From an uncultured Muribaculaceae bacterium (lineage in GTDB: Bacteria > Bacteroidota > Bacteroidia > Bacteroidales > Muribaculaceae): 64,000 bases of DNA. The notes beneath the pieces were generated by a model that did not search any database, was not told the origin of the DNA, and worked only from the letters and a program-made list of their open reading frames with translations. A program made the position numbers and the translations under genes. Positions 55,106-64,000 of this stretch are shown here, piece after piece (the first letter of the stretch is position 1; each line of letters opens with the position of its first letter). Where the stretch lies: assembly GCA_910588245.1 (NCBI GenBank), contig CAJUQP010000007.1:43382-107381 (forward strand), written 5' to 3'.

Positions 55106-56485
55106 ATGAAAGTAATCAATAAGATATTCTCCCTCGCAGCGACGGCCGGAGTGTTTCTGGCTATGTCTTCCTGCGCGTCGGAGTCGATCGACTATCCGTC
55201 GGAGTCGGAGCTTGCCGATGCAAGCCAGTACACCATCAATGTGACGGTAAACCAGGAAACGAATGAATGGTCGGCATCCGCGGTCAGTCCGTCAGGATCA
55301 ACCAAAGGCGTACGTCTGCTCTGGACTGTCTATGAAAACGGAACCGATAAGAAACCGACAGTGAAGGTTGCCGACGCGGTGGCCGGACAGATCCGCCAGA
55401 AGGGTGACTACCCCATAGAATTGCAGGTCATGAACCATGCGGGCCTTTCAAGGACAATGGCATCTTCCACCATTCATATTGAAAACAATCTCGGAGGAGA
55501 CGCCTTCATGGGCTATGAATACGACAGCCCCTCGAACCTTTGGAAAAACTGCTCGATAACTCCTTCCTACTGGTTTGCCGCTGCCGGATGGTCGCAGATC
55601 GCCACCCCCGACATCAATCTCTCGAATGAGGAGATCAGCTTCACCTGTCCGACGGATATGGGAGGTGATCAGTGGATGGGCCAGGTGCATCTTTCCACCA
55701 ATATCCCGGTCGAGGCTTCCGAGGCGTATGATTTCTCAATCTTCATCAATCCGTCGGCCGACGCTGACGTGACTGTGAAGGTTCAGAAGGATGGCGACGA
55801 CAACACATTCTTTGTCGCCGATAAGATTCATTTCGTAGCCGGAGGAAACTTCTATCATTTCGCGAACCTTCCGGGATTCGACGGCAGCCTGAACCTGACT
55901 CTTGATTTCGGAGGGAATGCCGGCAAGAGCTTCGTTGTGCAGAATGTGGTATTCAAGAAACATGGCGAGAGCAATAATATCATTCTCCCGGATACACCCG
56001 ATTGCCAGTGGGTCGGGGTCGATTCCAAGGATAATCTCTGGAACGACGCTCATTACACCATCGACATGTGGACTTCCGGCGCCGACTGGAACGGCGGAGT
56101 GGCCAATCCTACGGTAAAGGAGGAGGGGAATTCTATCATTCTGACGTATGATCAGGCTCCGGGCACGGATCAGTGGAAGGCTCAGTTCAAATTGAAATCC
56201 GATCTTTCGCTCGACGCGTCGAAGAGCTACGATTACCGTGTGACGTTGGGTTCGACCTCCACATTCTTCGGCGCCACCATCAAGATGACAAACGGTGCCG
56301 ACGATACCTTCTATATAGATCCGCGTGTGAATCTGTATGCGAACGGCGACATCACTTTCGGTTTCGCCGACCTGACCGGCAAGCAACTCGACGACGTGAT
56401 GCTTGTGTTCGACTTCGGCGGCTGTCCTCAGGGCACAACGATAACCATCAAGGATATCATTGTCCAGGAGCACAGGTCTAAGTGA
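55106..56485 (+). CDS. SusE/SusF-position surface glycan-binding lipoprotein
   Basis: A 459-residue protein. The lipoprotein signal ends AMSSC (Cys23). An N-terminal Ig-like domain (YTINVTVNQETNEWSASAVS) is followed by two similar beta-sandwich carbohydrate-binding-like modules. ITPSYWFAAAGWSQIATPDI and AHYTIDMWTSGADWNGGVAN start the two, each followed by a FTCP..GGDQWMGQ or LTYDQAPGTDQWKAQ segment, so they are internal duplicates. It probably binds the polysaccharide at the surface. No catalytic motif. Confidence 0.75.
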   Translation: MKVINKIFSLAATAGVFLAMSSCASESIDYPSESELADASQYTINVTVNQETNEWSASAVSPSGSTKGVRLLWTVYENGTDKKPTVKVADAVAGQIRQKGDYPIELQVMNHAGLSRTMASSTIHIENNLGGDAFMGYEYDSPSNLWKNCSITPSYWFAAAGWSQIATPDINLSNEEISFTCPTDMGGDQWMGQVHLSTNIPVEASEAYDFSIFINPSADADVTVKVQKDGDDNTFFVADKIHFVAGGNFYHFANLPGFDGSLNLTLDFGGNAGKSFVVQNVVFKKHGESNNIILPDTPDCQWVGVDSKDNLWNDAHYTIDMWTSGADWNGGVANPTVKEEGNSIILTYDQAPGTDQWKAQFKLKSDLSLDASKSYDYRVTLGSTSTFFGATIKMTNGADDTFYIDPRVNLYANGDITFGFADLTGKQLDDVMLVFDFGGCPQGTTITIKDIIVQEHRSK

Positions 56486-56627
56486 CATACTCATCTTCTC
56501 CCTGATTCCCGGAGAAGAGCGGAATAATATGCGGACATGTCTCAGATATGTTAAATATAATTTGATTATCAGTTATATAAGATATATGCGAGGCATGTCC
56601 GTAAATTTTTTTAAAACATCAAGTGAA

Positions 56628-57890
56628 ATGAATAAAATCCAGACAACAATAATATGCGGGATGTGCTCGCTGTTTGCCGGGGTGCTTGCCGGCGGGTGCG
56701 CGGAGAAGGCTGAGGGGGCTCCCGGGGAGACGAAGTTCGTGCAGGTGAAAGGCCACGATCTGATAAAGCCCGACGGCACGAAGCTTTTCATCGTGGGCAC
56801 CAATCTCGGCAACTGGCTCAATCCGGAGGGATATATGTTCGGCTTCCAGCGCATGAACGCCCCTCGCCAGATCAATGATCTTTTCTGCCACCTTGTCGGT
56901 CCGGAGAAGACGGCAGAATTCTGGCAGCGCTTCAAGGACAACTACATCACAAAGGCCGACATCGACTACATTGCCTCTACCGGAGCCAACACCATCCGGC
57001 TCCCCTTCCATTACAAGCTTTTTACCGACGAGGACTATATGGGCCTTACCTCAGCCCAGGACGGCTTCGCCAGGATAGACAGCGTGGTCAGCTGGTGTCG
57101 TGCCGACAGTCTCTATCTGATTCTCGACATGCACGACGCTCCCGGCGGTCAGACCGGCGACAACATCGACGACTCCTACGGCTATCCCTGGCTTATGGAG
57201 AACGAGAAATGCCAGAAACAGTTCTGCGACATATGGCGCAGCATCGCCGACCACTACAAGGATGAACCGGTGATCCTCGGCTATGAGCTTATCAACGAGC
57301 CTATCGCCACATATTTCGACAATCAGGATGAACTCAATGCCAAGCTCGAACCTCTCCACAAGAAGGCGGTGGCCGCCATCCGTGAGGTCGACAAGAACCA
57401 TGTCATACTTATCGGCGCCCCTCAGTGGAACAGTAATTTCGAGCCGCTCAAGGATACTGATTATGATCCGCAGCTGATGTTTACATGCCATCGCTACGGC
57501 GGCCCGGCCACGGCTGACGCCATACGGTCGTATATCGATTTCCGCGACCGCAGCAACCGCCCCATGTATATGGGAGAGATCGGCCATAACACCGACGAAT
57601 GGCAGGCCGACTTTGTGAAAGTGATGAAAGACAACAATATCGGCTATACATTCTGGCCCTACAAGAAGCGCGACGACAGTTGCATGATGGGCATCACGAT
57701 GCCCGAGGAGTGGGAAGAGGTGGTGAGGTTTGCCGAAGGTCCGCACCATACTTTCGCGGAAGTGCGCGACGCCAGGCCCGACCGGGCCAAGGCCCAGGTG
57801 GCTCTCGACAAGTTCATAGAGCAGTGCAAGGTTGAGAATTGCGTGCCTCAGGAGGGATATATCGCCTCGATGGGGCTAAAGGTGCCTTGA
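56628..57890 (+). CDS. Glycoside hydrolase family 5 lipoprotein
   Basis: A 420-residue protein. I choose ATG 56628, which gives a lipoprotein signal (MNKIQTTIICGMCSLFAGVL) with Cys24; the longer frame begins inside the previous gene. GH5 hallmarks: GTNLGNWLNPEGYMFGF, NTIRLPFHYK, acid/base E224 in YELINEP, and nucleophile E317 in MYMGEIGHN. The GTNLGNWL opening recalls exo-beta-1,3-glucanase-type GH5 members. The gap before it has CGGACATG and CATGTCCG arms 55 bases apart. Last gene before the terminator at 57928-57972. Confidence 0.85.
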   Translation: MNKIQTTIICGMCSLFAGVLAGGCAEKAEGAPGETKFVQVKGHDLIKPDGTKLFIVGTNLGNWLNPEGYMFGFQRMNAPRQINDLFCHLVGPEKTAEFWQRFKDNYITKADIDYIASTGANTIRLPFHYKLFTDEDYMGLTSAQDGFARIDSVVSWCRADSLYLILDMHDAPGGQTGDNIDDSYGYPWLMENEKCQKQFCDIWRSIADHYKDEPVILGYELINEPIATYFDNQDELNAKLEPLHKKAVAAIREVDKNHVILIGAPQWNSNFEPLKDTDYDPQLMFTCHRYGGPATADAIRSYIDFRDRSNRPMYMGEIGHNTDEWQADFVKVMKDNNIGYTFWPYKKRDDSCMMGITMPEEWEEVVRFAEGPHHTFAEVRDARPDRAKAQVALDKFIEQCKVENCVPQEGYIASMGLKVP

Positions 57891-57927
57891 CGGCTACACT
57901 CCCGCGACTGTGCGCCGGATAGTTTCT

Positions 57928-57972
57928 CCCGGCGGCGAGGTCTTATATGCCCTCGCCGCCGGGATTTTTTTT
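57928..57972 (+). terminator. Strong terminator after GH5
   Basis: Thirteen-base perfect arms CCCGGCGGCGAGG and CCTCGCCGCCGGG, a ten-base loop, then eight T. It closes the GH16-SusCDE-GH5 operon. Confidence 0.9.
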
Positions 57973-58119
57973 GAAAAAACATATGGAAAATGAAAATTTT
58001 TTTGGTTTTGATTGAGTATTTGCGGGAGTCAAAACGAATATATATATGTAAAGGCACGGAAATGCGGCGACTCAAAATGTAGCCGCATGGGTTACAGCCT
58101 TTCCCACAGAACTTATCTT

Positions 58120-59760
58120 ATGAAACGAGCAAACAGGATAATGACAGCGTTGATGGCCTGTGGCATATGCCTCACGGCGCAGGCGCAGGCCTTGTCGGAG
58201 ACATGGAGTCCCGACAATGGTGACGGCACATACGTCAATCCGGTGATATACGCCGACTACAGCGATCCGGATGTGGTGCGTGTGGGTGATACTTTCTACA
58301 TGACGGCTTCGAGCTTCCAGGCTGCCCCGGGGTTGCCGATCCTCACATCGAAAGATCTTGTGAACTGGACTATCGCCAACTACGCTCTCGACGCCGTCCC
58401 TCCGGTGGATGTATACTCCCTGCCTCAGCACGGCAAGGGAGTGTGGGCGCCGTCGATCCGTCATCACGACGGCCAGTTCTATATCTACTGGGGTGATCCC
58501 GACTTCGGCATATTCATGGTCAAGGCTTCCGACCCTCTGGGAAAATGGAGCGAGCCTGTGCTCGTAAAGGGGGGCAAGGGGATGATAGATCCCTGTCCGC
58601 TCTGGGATGACGATGGTAAGGCTTATCTCGTCAACGCCTGGGCGGCTTCACGCTCGAAGATGAACAGCGTCCTTACGGTGTGGGAGATGACGCCCGACGG
58701 CACATCGCTGACGGGTGCTCCCGTGCTCGTCTACGATGGCAACAAGGATGGCAATCATACGGCGGAGGGTCCGAAATTCTATAAAAATGCAGGTAAATAC
58801 TATATTCTTTGTCCCGCGGGGGGCGTCGCTTCCGGCTGGCAGCTTGCCCTCCGCTCGGACTCGCCTTTCGGCCCGTATGAGAGCCGGCGGGTGATGAGCC
58901 AGGGCAAGACAGATATCAACGGCCCTCATCAGGGAGGCCTTGTCGACGCTCCTGACGGCACATCATGGTTCCTGCATTTCCAGGAATCGCAGCCATACGG
59001 ACGTGTGATTCATCTCAATCCGGTGGCCTGGAAGGACGGCTGGCCGGAGATGGGGAAAAACGGTGAGCCGGTGAAGCGTCACCGCAAGCCTGTGGCCACG
59101 AAAGAGAGATACAATCCGCAGGAGAGCGACGGATTTGACAGTATTGAGCTCGGACGCCAGTGGCAGTGGCACGCCAACTATTCTCCTCTCTTCGGCATGA
59201 CCTCCCCTTATGGCTACATGCGTATATACGGGCATCCTCTCTCGGAGGGTTTCCGTAATTTCTGGGAGGTGCCCAATCTTCTGCTCCAGAAGTTCCCGGC
59301 TCCGGAGTTTACGGCCACGGCCAAGATGAAGGTGTCGGCTCAGGAAGACGGTCAGCAGTCGGGCCTGATAGTGATGGGCCGCGACTATGCCCGCCTCTCG
59401 GCGGAGCGCGCCGGGAAGGAATTCATACTGAACTACATCGTATGCCGCGAGGCTGAGGGTGGCGCTGCGGAAGAGGTTGAGGAGTTAGCCCGCATTCCGG
59501 CCACGAGGCTTTACAACGCGGGCAACCTTGACAACAGCGAGCTCGATATCTGGATGCGCGTGAAGGTCGGCAAAGGGGGAGTGTGCGGTTTCTCCTATAG
59601 CACCGACGGCAAGAAATTCCTGCCCGCGGGCAAGCCGTTCCAGGCACGTGAGGGTAAATGGATAGGAGCCAAGGTCGGCGCGTTCAGCGTCCAGCCCTCC
59701 GGCAAGAGCCGCGGATGGGTTGACCTCGACTGGTTCCGCATGGAGCGAAATCCAAAGTGA
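58120..59760 (+). CDS. Glycoside hydrolase family 43 with C-terminal beta-sandwich
   Basis: A 546-residue protein with signal peptide (MKRANRIMTALMACGICLTA); ATG 58120 is chosen because of it. The five-bladed propeller has the GH43 residues: base Asp in VIYADYSDPDVVRVGD, Asp in MIDPCPLWDDDGKAYLVNAW, and acid Glu in NHTAEGPKFYKNAGKYYI. The last 190 residues form a concanavalin-like domain (GFDSIELGRQWQWHANYSPL). The sequence style recalls GH43 subfamily 12 (arabinofuranosidase/xylosidase types), but specificity is not settled. It follows the terminator, so it has its own promoter or readthrough. Confidence 0.88.
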   Translation: MKRANRIMTALMACGICLTAQAQALSETWSPDNGDGTYVNPVIYADYSDPDVVRVGDTFYMTASSFQAAPGLPILTSKDLVNWTIANYALDAVPPVDVYSLPQHGKGVWAPSIRHHDGQFYIYWGDPDFGIFMVKASDPLGKWSEPVLVKGGKGMIDPCPLWDDDGKAYLVNAWAASRSKMNSVLTVWEMTPDGTSLTGAPVLVYDGNKDGNHTAEGPKFYKNAGKYYILCPAGGVASGWQLALRSDSPFGPYESRRVMSQGKTDINGPHQGGLVDAPDGTSWFLHFQESQPYGRVIHLNPVAWKDGWPEMGKNGEPVKRHRKPVATKERYNPQESDGFDSIELGRQWQWHANYSPLFGMTSPYGYMRIYGHPLSEGFRNFWEVPNLLLQKFPAPEFTATAKMKVSAQEDGQQSGLIVMGRDYARLSAERAGKEFILNYIVCREAEGGAAEEVEELARIPATRLYNAGNLDNSELDIWMRVKVGKGGVCGFSYSTDGKKFLPAGKPFQAREGKWIGAKVGAFSVQPSGKSRGWVDLDWFRMERNPK

Positions 59761-59826
59761 CCCGCAAATCATAAAGACATATACAGATAAATATATATAA
59801 TTTAAGGTAAAAAAGAGATATACACC

Positions 59827-61077
59827 ATGAACTTCCATAAGAAACTTATGATGCTCCTGCTGCCGGCGGGGCTGGCGGCAGCGCTTCCGTCCTGCACGTC
59901 GGCGTCGGCCGACAACAGCGTCGACAACAGTCTTGCATACTGTGACCGGCAGATAGACCGCAGCATACACAATCTGACAGCCTCGGGGAGCACCGACTAT
60001 TCCATGCAGCCCCGCAACATAGCCCCGGGCGACACTGCCTGGGCATGCCGCCCGGCATGTGCCGAGGAATGGTGCAGCGGCTTCTGGCCCGGCATCCTCT
60101 GGTATGACTACGAGAACACCGGACGCAAGGATATAGCTGAGCAGGCCGACCGCTACACCCGCTCGCTGAAGCCGATAGTGGAGGCCCCTGTCTTCGACCA
60201 CGATCTCGGGTTCCTTATCTTTTGCAGCTATGGCAACGGCTACCGCCTCACGCACAATCCTGAATATAAAGAGGTGATACTTCATGCCGCCGACTCCCTG
60301 GCCACACTCTTCAACCCTGCCGTGGGCACTATCTGCTCCTGGCCACGCAATGTGGAGATGCTTGGCGGTCATAATACAATCATGGACAACATGATAAATC
60401 TGGAGATGCTCTTCTGGGCCGCCAAGAACGGGGGCAATCCCTATCTCTACGACATAGCCGTGAAGCATGCCGAGACCACGATGGCCCATCAGTTCCGTCC
60501 CGACTACACCTCCTATCATGTCGCGGTCTATAATCCGGTGAACGGCGATTTCATAAAAGGCTGCACCCATCAGGGCAACGCCGACGACTCGATGTGGGCA
60601 CGCGGACAGGCCTGGGCAATCTATGGCTACACGATGGTATACCGTGAGACCAAAGACCCGCGTTTCCTCGACTTCGCGCAGAAAGTGACCGACGTCTATC
60701 TCTCGCGGCTGCCGGCCGACAGGATCCCTTACTGGGATTTCGACGTGCCGCAGGCCGATCCCACGCCACGCGACGTGTCGGCGGCATGTGTGGTGGCCTC
60801 AGCCCTGATAGAGCTCAGTTCGTATGTCGATGAGGAGAAAGGGGCGGGCTACATGGCCGAGGCCGGGAAAATGCTGACTTCGCTCAAGGAGGACAAATAC
60901 CGCTCCAACGGAAAGAACTGCTCTTTCCTCATGCATTCCACCGGGCATCACCCGGCCGGATCGGAGATAGACTACTCCATCATCTATGCCGATTACTATT
61001 ATATAGAGGCCCTGACCCGGCTGAAACATATGGAAAAAGTGGAGCCGAAGCTTGTTGCCTTGTCAAAAAATAATTAA
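59827..61077 (+). CDS. GH88 unsaturated glucuronyl hydrolase, lipoprotein
   Basis: A 416-residue protein. The lipoprotein signal ends ALPSC (Cys23). The (alpha/alpha)6-barrel has GH88 motifs: PVFDHDLGFLIFCSYGNG (D126), GGHNTIMDNMINLEMLFWA (D187), and DDSMWARGQAWAIYGYTMVY. It hydrates and removes an unsaturated uronic acid from the non-reducing end of oligosaccharides, normally those released by a polysaccharide lyase. No lyase gene is seen in this window. It lies 66 bases after GH43. Confidence 0.88.
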   Translation: MNFHKKLMMLLLPAGLAAALPSCTSASADNSVDNSLAYCDRQIDRSIHNLTASGSTDYSMQPRNIAPGDTAWACRPACAEEWCSGFWPGILWYDYENTGRKDIAEQADRYTRSLKPIVEAPVFDHDLGFLIFCSYGNGYRLTHNPEYKEVILHAADSLATLFNPAVGTICSWPRNVEMLGGHNTIMDNMINLEMLFWAAKNGGNPYLYDIAVKHAETTMAHQFRPDYTSYHVAVYNPVNGDFIKGCTHQGNADDSMWARGQAWAIYGYTMVYRETKDPRFLDFAQKVTDVYLSRLPADRIPYWDFDVPQADPTPRDVSAACVVASALIELSSYVDEEKGAGYMAEAGKMLTSLKEDKYRSNGKNCSFLMHSTGHHPAGSEIDYSIIYADYYYIEALTRLKHMEKVEPKLVALSKNN

Positions 61078-61082
61078 ATTTG
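61052..61082 (+). promoter_or_regulatory. Promoter for the AraC-type PUL regulator
   Basis: TTGT (61052-61055), 19 bases, TAAATTTG (61075-61082), overlapping the end of the GH88 gene. It supports the start at 61149. Confidence 0.6.
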
Positions 61083-61148
61083 CTTATAAAAACCGATAAA
61101 ACCTATGGAAACGGTCTCGCCGAAGATCATCGGGGGCGTTTCCGATGC

Positions 61149-63950
61149 ATGATGCGAAGAATAATCTCATTGATAATCACGTTGGTGTTCCTGGGCGCGA
61201 CTCTTCATGCCGGAGAGTTGCTGCTCAGGAATATATCATGGACGGGCCATCATGCCAGCTCCACGGTCAGGGCGCTCTATCGCGACAGCTCCGGCTTCTG
61301 CTGGCTTGGGGCTGACCGCCAGTTGCTGAGATTCGACGGTTCACATCTCGTTGACTTCCCGTTGCCGTCTGACTATGAGGGCACTTTCTATATCACTTCG
61401 ATCGGAGAGGTGTCTGGCCGGTTTATGGTGGCCGGCACCACAGTGGGCCTTTGGCGTGTGCCCGACCGCGAGGGGCATCCGGTCTTCAGCCGCATCTTCC
61501 CGAAGGAGATACGCGCGGTCAACTGCATAAACGTGACCGACAGCGTCACCATGGCGATAGGCTCATCGGAGGGACTGCATATTTATGAATATCCTTCCGA
61601 GAAGCTTAAGAGTGTATATTTCGACAGTCAGCGGCATTCGGCCGCCAACAACGTGCGGGCGGCCGTCAGGGAGCATGGAGTGCTTTTCACCGTGACAGGT
61701 ACGGGGATCTTCATCGTCGATCTGCGCACCCTCAAGCACAAGCGCCTTGTGGCAGACAGCTCCATGGCCGACGCCACGTCTGTGGCATATTGCGACGGGC
61801 GTCTTTTCGTCGGTAGCCTCACCTCCGGACTGAGGGTTTTCGATGCCACCGACGGCCGCGTTCTGGGTTCTGTCGATGTGGGCTGCAATGTGGTGACGTC
61901 GCTTTCGAAGCGCAAGAACGGCCCTCTGTTTGTGGGCACCGACGGCAACGGGGTGATAGCCATTGATTGTTCCGATCTCTCGGTCAGGGAGCATCTCGAG
62001 AAGCGCACTCCCAAGGGGGGACTGCTCACCAGCAACCAGGTCTATGCGGTCATGGCCTGCAGCCATGGTGAACTGTGGGTGGGCTACTATCAGGGAGCCG
62101 CCGACTATTCTCTCCATCTCAACGATAATTTCCGGGTGTATGATATCCCCGGAGTGCTCGACACTCACGGACTCACGATCCGCACCATCAGTCTATCGGA
62201 AAAGGGGTTTATGCTCGGCACGCGCACCGGATTCTATTACATCTCTCCCGACCGCAAGACCGTGCGCCATGTGGGTGTGCCGCGTCTGAGAAGCGATATG
62301 GTGCTTGCCATCCATCAGGCCGGCGGTCTGTACTACATAGGCACGTATGGAGGAGGGTGTATGGTCTACGATCCGCTCACCGACACTCTCGGCGAACTTC
62401 CGGCAGACGGGGAGAACGTGCTCGGGAAAGGACATATCTTCTCGATAGCCAGCGACCGTAACGGCACCCTGTGGTTCGGCACATCGGAAGGCCTGATAGC
62501 ATACCGTGATGGGAAGATCGCGGGCCACTACACTGAATCCGGAAGCCGCCTGCCAGACAACAATGTCTATGAGATCTTCTTCGACTCGACGGGGAAAGGT
62601 TGGGTCGGCACAGGCCGCGGCATGGCCGTGATCGATCCTGCCGGAGGCAGTCTGCGCACAGACCTTTTCCCTGAGGGCTTCATCAATTCGCGTTCGATAA
62701 GATACGTCTACGAAGGAACGGGGGGAAGGTTATACTTTGTGCCTGAGAAAGGGCCTCTTACGGTGAGCAACCTCGATATGACTGATTTCCAAGATGTTGA
62801 TCCGGAGCTGTTCAACAATGCCGAGATACGTTCGGTGATAGAGGACAACGACGGCCAGATGTGGGTGACTACCAACAACAGCATTTTCCGCTGGGACAAG
62901 GATAAGGTCTCCAAGCGGTTCGGTTTCGCAGATGGTATCCTCAATCCGGCTTTCATAAGCGGCAATCCGGTGAAGGACTCAGATGGCATGATATGGGTAG
63001 GCAATCCCGACGGGTTGTTGAGTTTCAATCCCGCGCGTATCGAGGAACCAGCCGACAATTCCCCGATAGCCATAACGGGCATCACGTGTGACGACCGCTT
63101 TTCTGACGAAATGTATTTCCGGACCGGTAAGGACGGGCATTACCATATTGATCTCGACTCCAAACCGCATATCCTCAAGGTGGATTTCTCCGATTTCCTC
63201 TATTCAAAGCCGGAGACCACCAACTATGAGTATTCCACCGACGGAGTGACGTGGAAGAAGTCGTCGTCTGAGATGTCGTTTATCCTCTACAATCTTGACT
63301 GGGGACGTAATGTGGTGATGCTTCGCAACACCCAGAACAAGGGGAACGAGATCAAACTCGAGATAAATGTCCCTTATCCGGTGTGGTATTGGGTTGTTCT
63401 TGTCTCCGTATCGGCTATAGTTGTCGTGGTTGTGGCGCTTGTAGTGATGCGTCGCCGCAGGGAGAGGATGGCCGAGGAGGAAGACGATGTCTGGACACCG
63501 TCTTATGAGGGTCAGGATCCGGGTGCCGGGGATGAGAATGTGTCGAAACCGGAGGCTGCTGAAAACCAGGATCGGAAAAAATACAGTTCTCATAGGCTCA
63601 GTGAGACTGACCGGCAGGACATAAGGGAGCGTCTTGACAAAGTGATAGAGGAACGCAAGCCTTATCTCGATCAAAATCTTACCATAGGCGATCTTTCGGA
63701 ACTTATTGATATATCCTCTCATCGGCTGTCGCAGTATTTCAGTCAGTGTCTGAACCAGAATTTCTATGATTTCATCAACCGCTACAGGGTTGAGGAGTTC
63801 AAGCGTCTTGTGCAGGATGAGAAGACCCGCAGTTTCACTCTCAGTGCCCTTTCGGCGAAAGCCGGCTTCACAAGCCGTTCCACCTTCTTCCGCTATTTCA
63901 AGAAATTCGAGGGGATAACCCCGGCGGAATATATACAGAGGTTGGGGTGA
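61149..63950 (+). CDS. Membrane-anchored PUL regulator: propeller sensor, Y_Y_Y domain, AraC-type HTH
   Basis: A 933-residue protein; start MMRRIISLIITLVFLGATLH (signal or anchor). Two-component-type propeller repeats run to about 655 (GSFCWLGADRQLLRFD-like, GTLWFGTSEGLIAYRDGKIA, GQMWVTTNNSIFRW). A Y_Y_Y-like domain follows, then a membrane segment (YWVVLVSVSAIVVVVVALVV), an acidic linker and two HTH motifs of AraC type (LTIGDLSELIDISSHRLSQY, FTLSALSAKAGFTSRSTFFR). Hybrid two-component regulators have a kinase and receiver between membrane and AraC part; here both are absent. It may control GH43-GH88 or the whole locus. Confidence 0.85.
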   Translation: MMRRIISLIITLVFLGATLHAGELLLRNISWTGHHASSTVRALYRDSSGFCWLGADRQLLRFDGSHLVDFPLPSDYEGTFYITSIGEVSGRFMVAGTTVGLWRVPDREGHPVFSRIFPKEIRAVNCINVTDSVTMAIGSSEGLHIYEYPSEKLKSVYFDSQRHSAANNVRAAVREHGVLFTVTGTGIFIVDLRTLKHKRLVADSSMADATSVAYCDGRLFVGSLTSGLRVFDATDGRVLGSVDVGCNVVTSLSKRKNGPLFVGTDGNGVIAIDCSDLSVREHLEKRTPKGGLLTSNQVYAVMACSHGELWVGYYQGAADYSLHLNDNFRVYDIPGVLDTHGLTIRTISLSEKGFMLGTRTGFYYISPDRKTVRHVGVPRLRSDMVLAIHQAGGLYYIGTYGGGCMVYDPLTDTLGELPADGENVLGKGHIFSIASDRNGTLWFGTSEGLIAYRDGKIAGHYTESGSRLPDNNVYEIFFDSTGKGWVGTGRGMAVIDPAGGSLRTDLFPEGFINSRSIRYVYEGTGGRLYFVPEKGPLTVSNLDMTDFQDVDPELFNNAEIRSVIEDNDGQMWVTTNNSIFRWDKDKVSKRFGFADGILNPAFISGNPVKDSDGMIWVGNPDGLLSFNPARIEEPADNSPIAITGITCDDRFSDEMYFRTGKDGHYHIDLDSKPHILKVDFSDFLYSKPETTNYEYSTDGVTWKKSSSEMSFILYNLDWGRNVVMLRNTQNKGNEIKLEINVPYPVWYWVVLVSVSAIVVVVVALVVMRRRRERMAEEEDDVWTPSYEGQDPGAGDENVSKPEAAENQDRKKYSSHRLSETDRQDIRERLDKVIEERKPYLDQNLTIGDLSELIDISSHRLSQYFSQCLNQNFYDFINRYRVEEFKRLVQDEKTRSFTLSALSAKAGFTSRSTFFRYFKKFEGITPAEYIQRLG

Positions 63951-63956
63951 GGTCAG

Positions 63957-64000
63957 AGGTTAAAGGTTAAAGATTAAAGGTTAAAGATTAAAGGTTAAAG
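63957..64000. repeat. GGTTAAA/GATTAAA heptamer tandem repeat
   Basis: Alternating AAAGGTT and AAAGATT units running to the window end, the same family as 39254-39312. Confidence 0.8.

Overview
The window reads as a Bacteroidales chromosome, most likely a gut Muribaculaceae or close relative. The evidence is promoters of the TTTG-N19/20-TAnnTTTG type, SusC/SusD pairs, outer-membrane lipoproteins with N-terminal signal and Cys, and BACON domains. It splits into a transposable (Mu-like) prophage, about 1 to 35,980, with its distal end outside the window, and a host segment, about 36,000 to 64,000.

Prophage. It combines Mu-type replication and head genes with a lambda-type long flexible tail. 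A LexA-like repressor (34817-35566, +) faces a leftward early promoter (34761-34791). The early operon runs on the minus strand: a hypothetical gene, a tRNA-like gene, small genes, MuA-like transposase (30931-32943), MuB-like ATPase (30033-30905), a RecA-like ATPase, a GemA-like protein, a DUF3164-like protein, a CXXCXGXG protein and a Bro-N antirepressor preceded by a structured RNA. Late genes diverge from one symmetric control region at 18793-18931. Rightward lie the small and large terminase, DUF1320, the DUF935 portal, a head-morphogenesis protein with a nuclease-like C-terminal domain, the gpG-like morphogenesis protein and a tail-completion protein. Leftward lie protease-scaffold, major capsid, a lysis pair, a tail tube with a BACON-like domain, tail chaperones G/GT with a GGGAAAG slip site, tape measure, distal tail proteins, a collagen-like fibre, an array of six small receptor-binding modules and an amidase that leaves the window at base 1.

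The strongest candidate for something undescribed is the array at 286-2949. It is a tandem set of small genes sharing an N-terminal anchor and mostly a tryptophan-rich knob-like C-terminus. Four seven-G tracts sit at or near module junctions, and an alternative frame stays open for 428 codons across three modules. Other notable signals are two tandem small-RNA units beside the nuclease-domain gene (24241-24453), the dyad-symmetric divergent late promoter, the structured RNA before the antirepressor (26848-26939), the tRNA-like gene, and an iteron-like array near the presumed prophage end (35841-35933).

Host segment. It holds a small conserved gene, cysteine synthase, a nucleoside-type transporter, a TonB receptor, a methyltransferase, an XRE regulator, a thioredoxin-like lipoprotein, an OmpA-family lipoprotein and homoserine O-acetyltransferase (MetX). 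A polysaccharide utilisation locus follows (45310-63950): a membrane-anchored LuxR-type sensor regulator, a BACON-GH16 lipoprotein, SusC, SusD, a SusE/F-position lipoprotein, GH5, GH43, GH88 and a second membrane-anchored regulator with an AraC-type output. The GH16 and GH5 suggest a beta-glucan or beta-galactan backbone. GH88 implies uronic-acid decorations, although no lyase is present here.

Many gaps in both prophage and host carry heptameric tandem repeats (GGTTAAA, TTTTCAG, TTTTGAA types). A 45-bp REP-like palindrome occurs once in each part.
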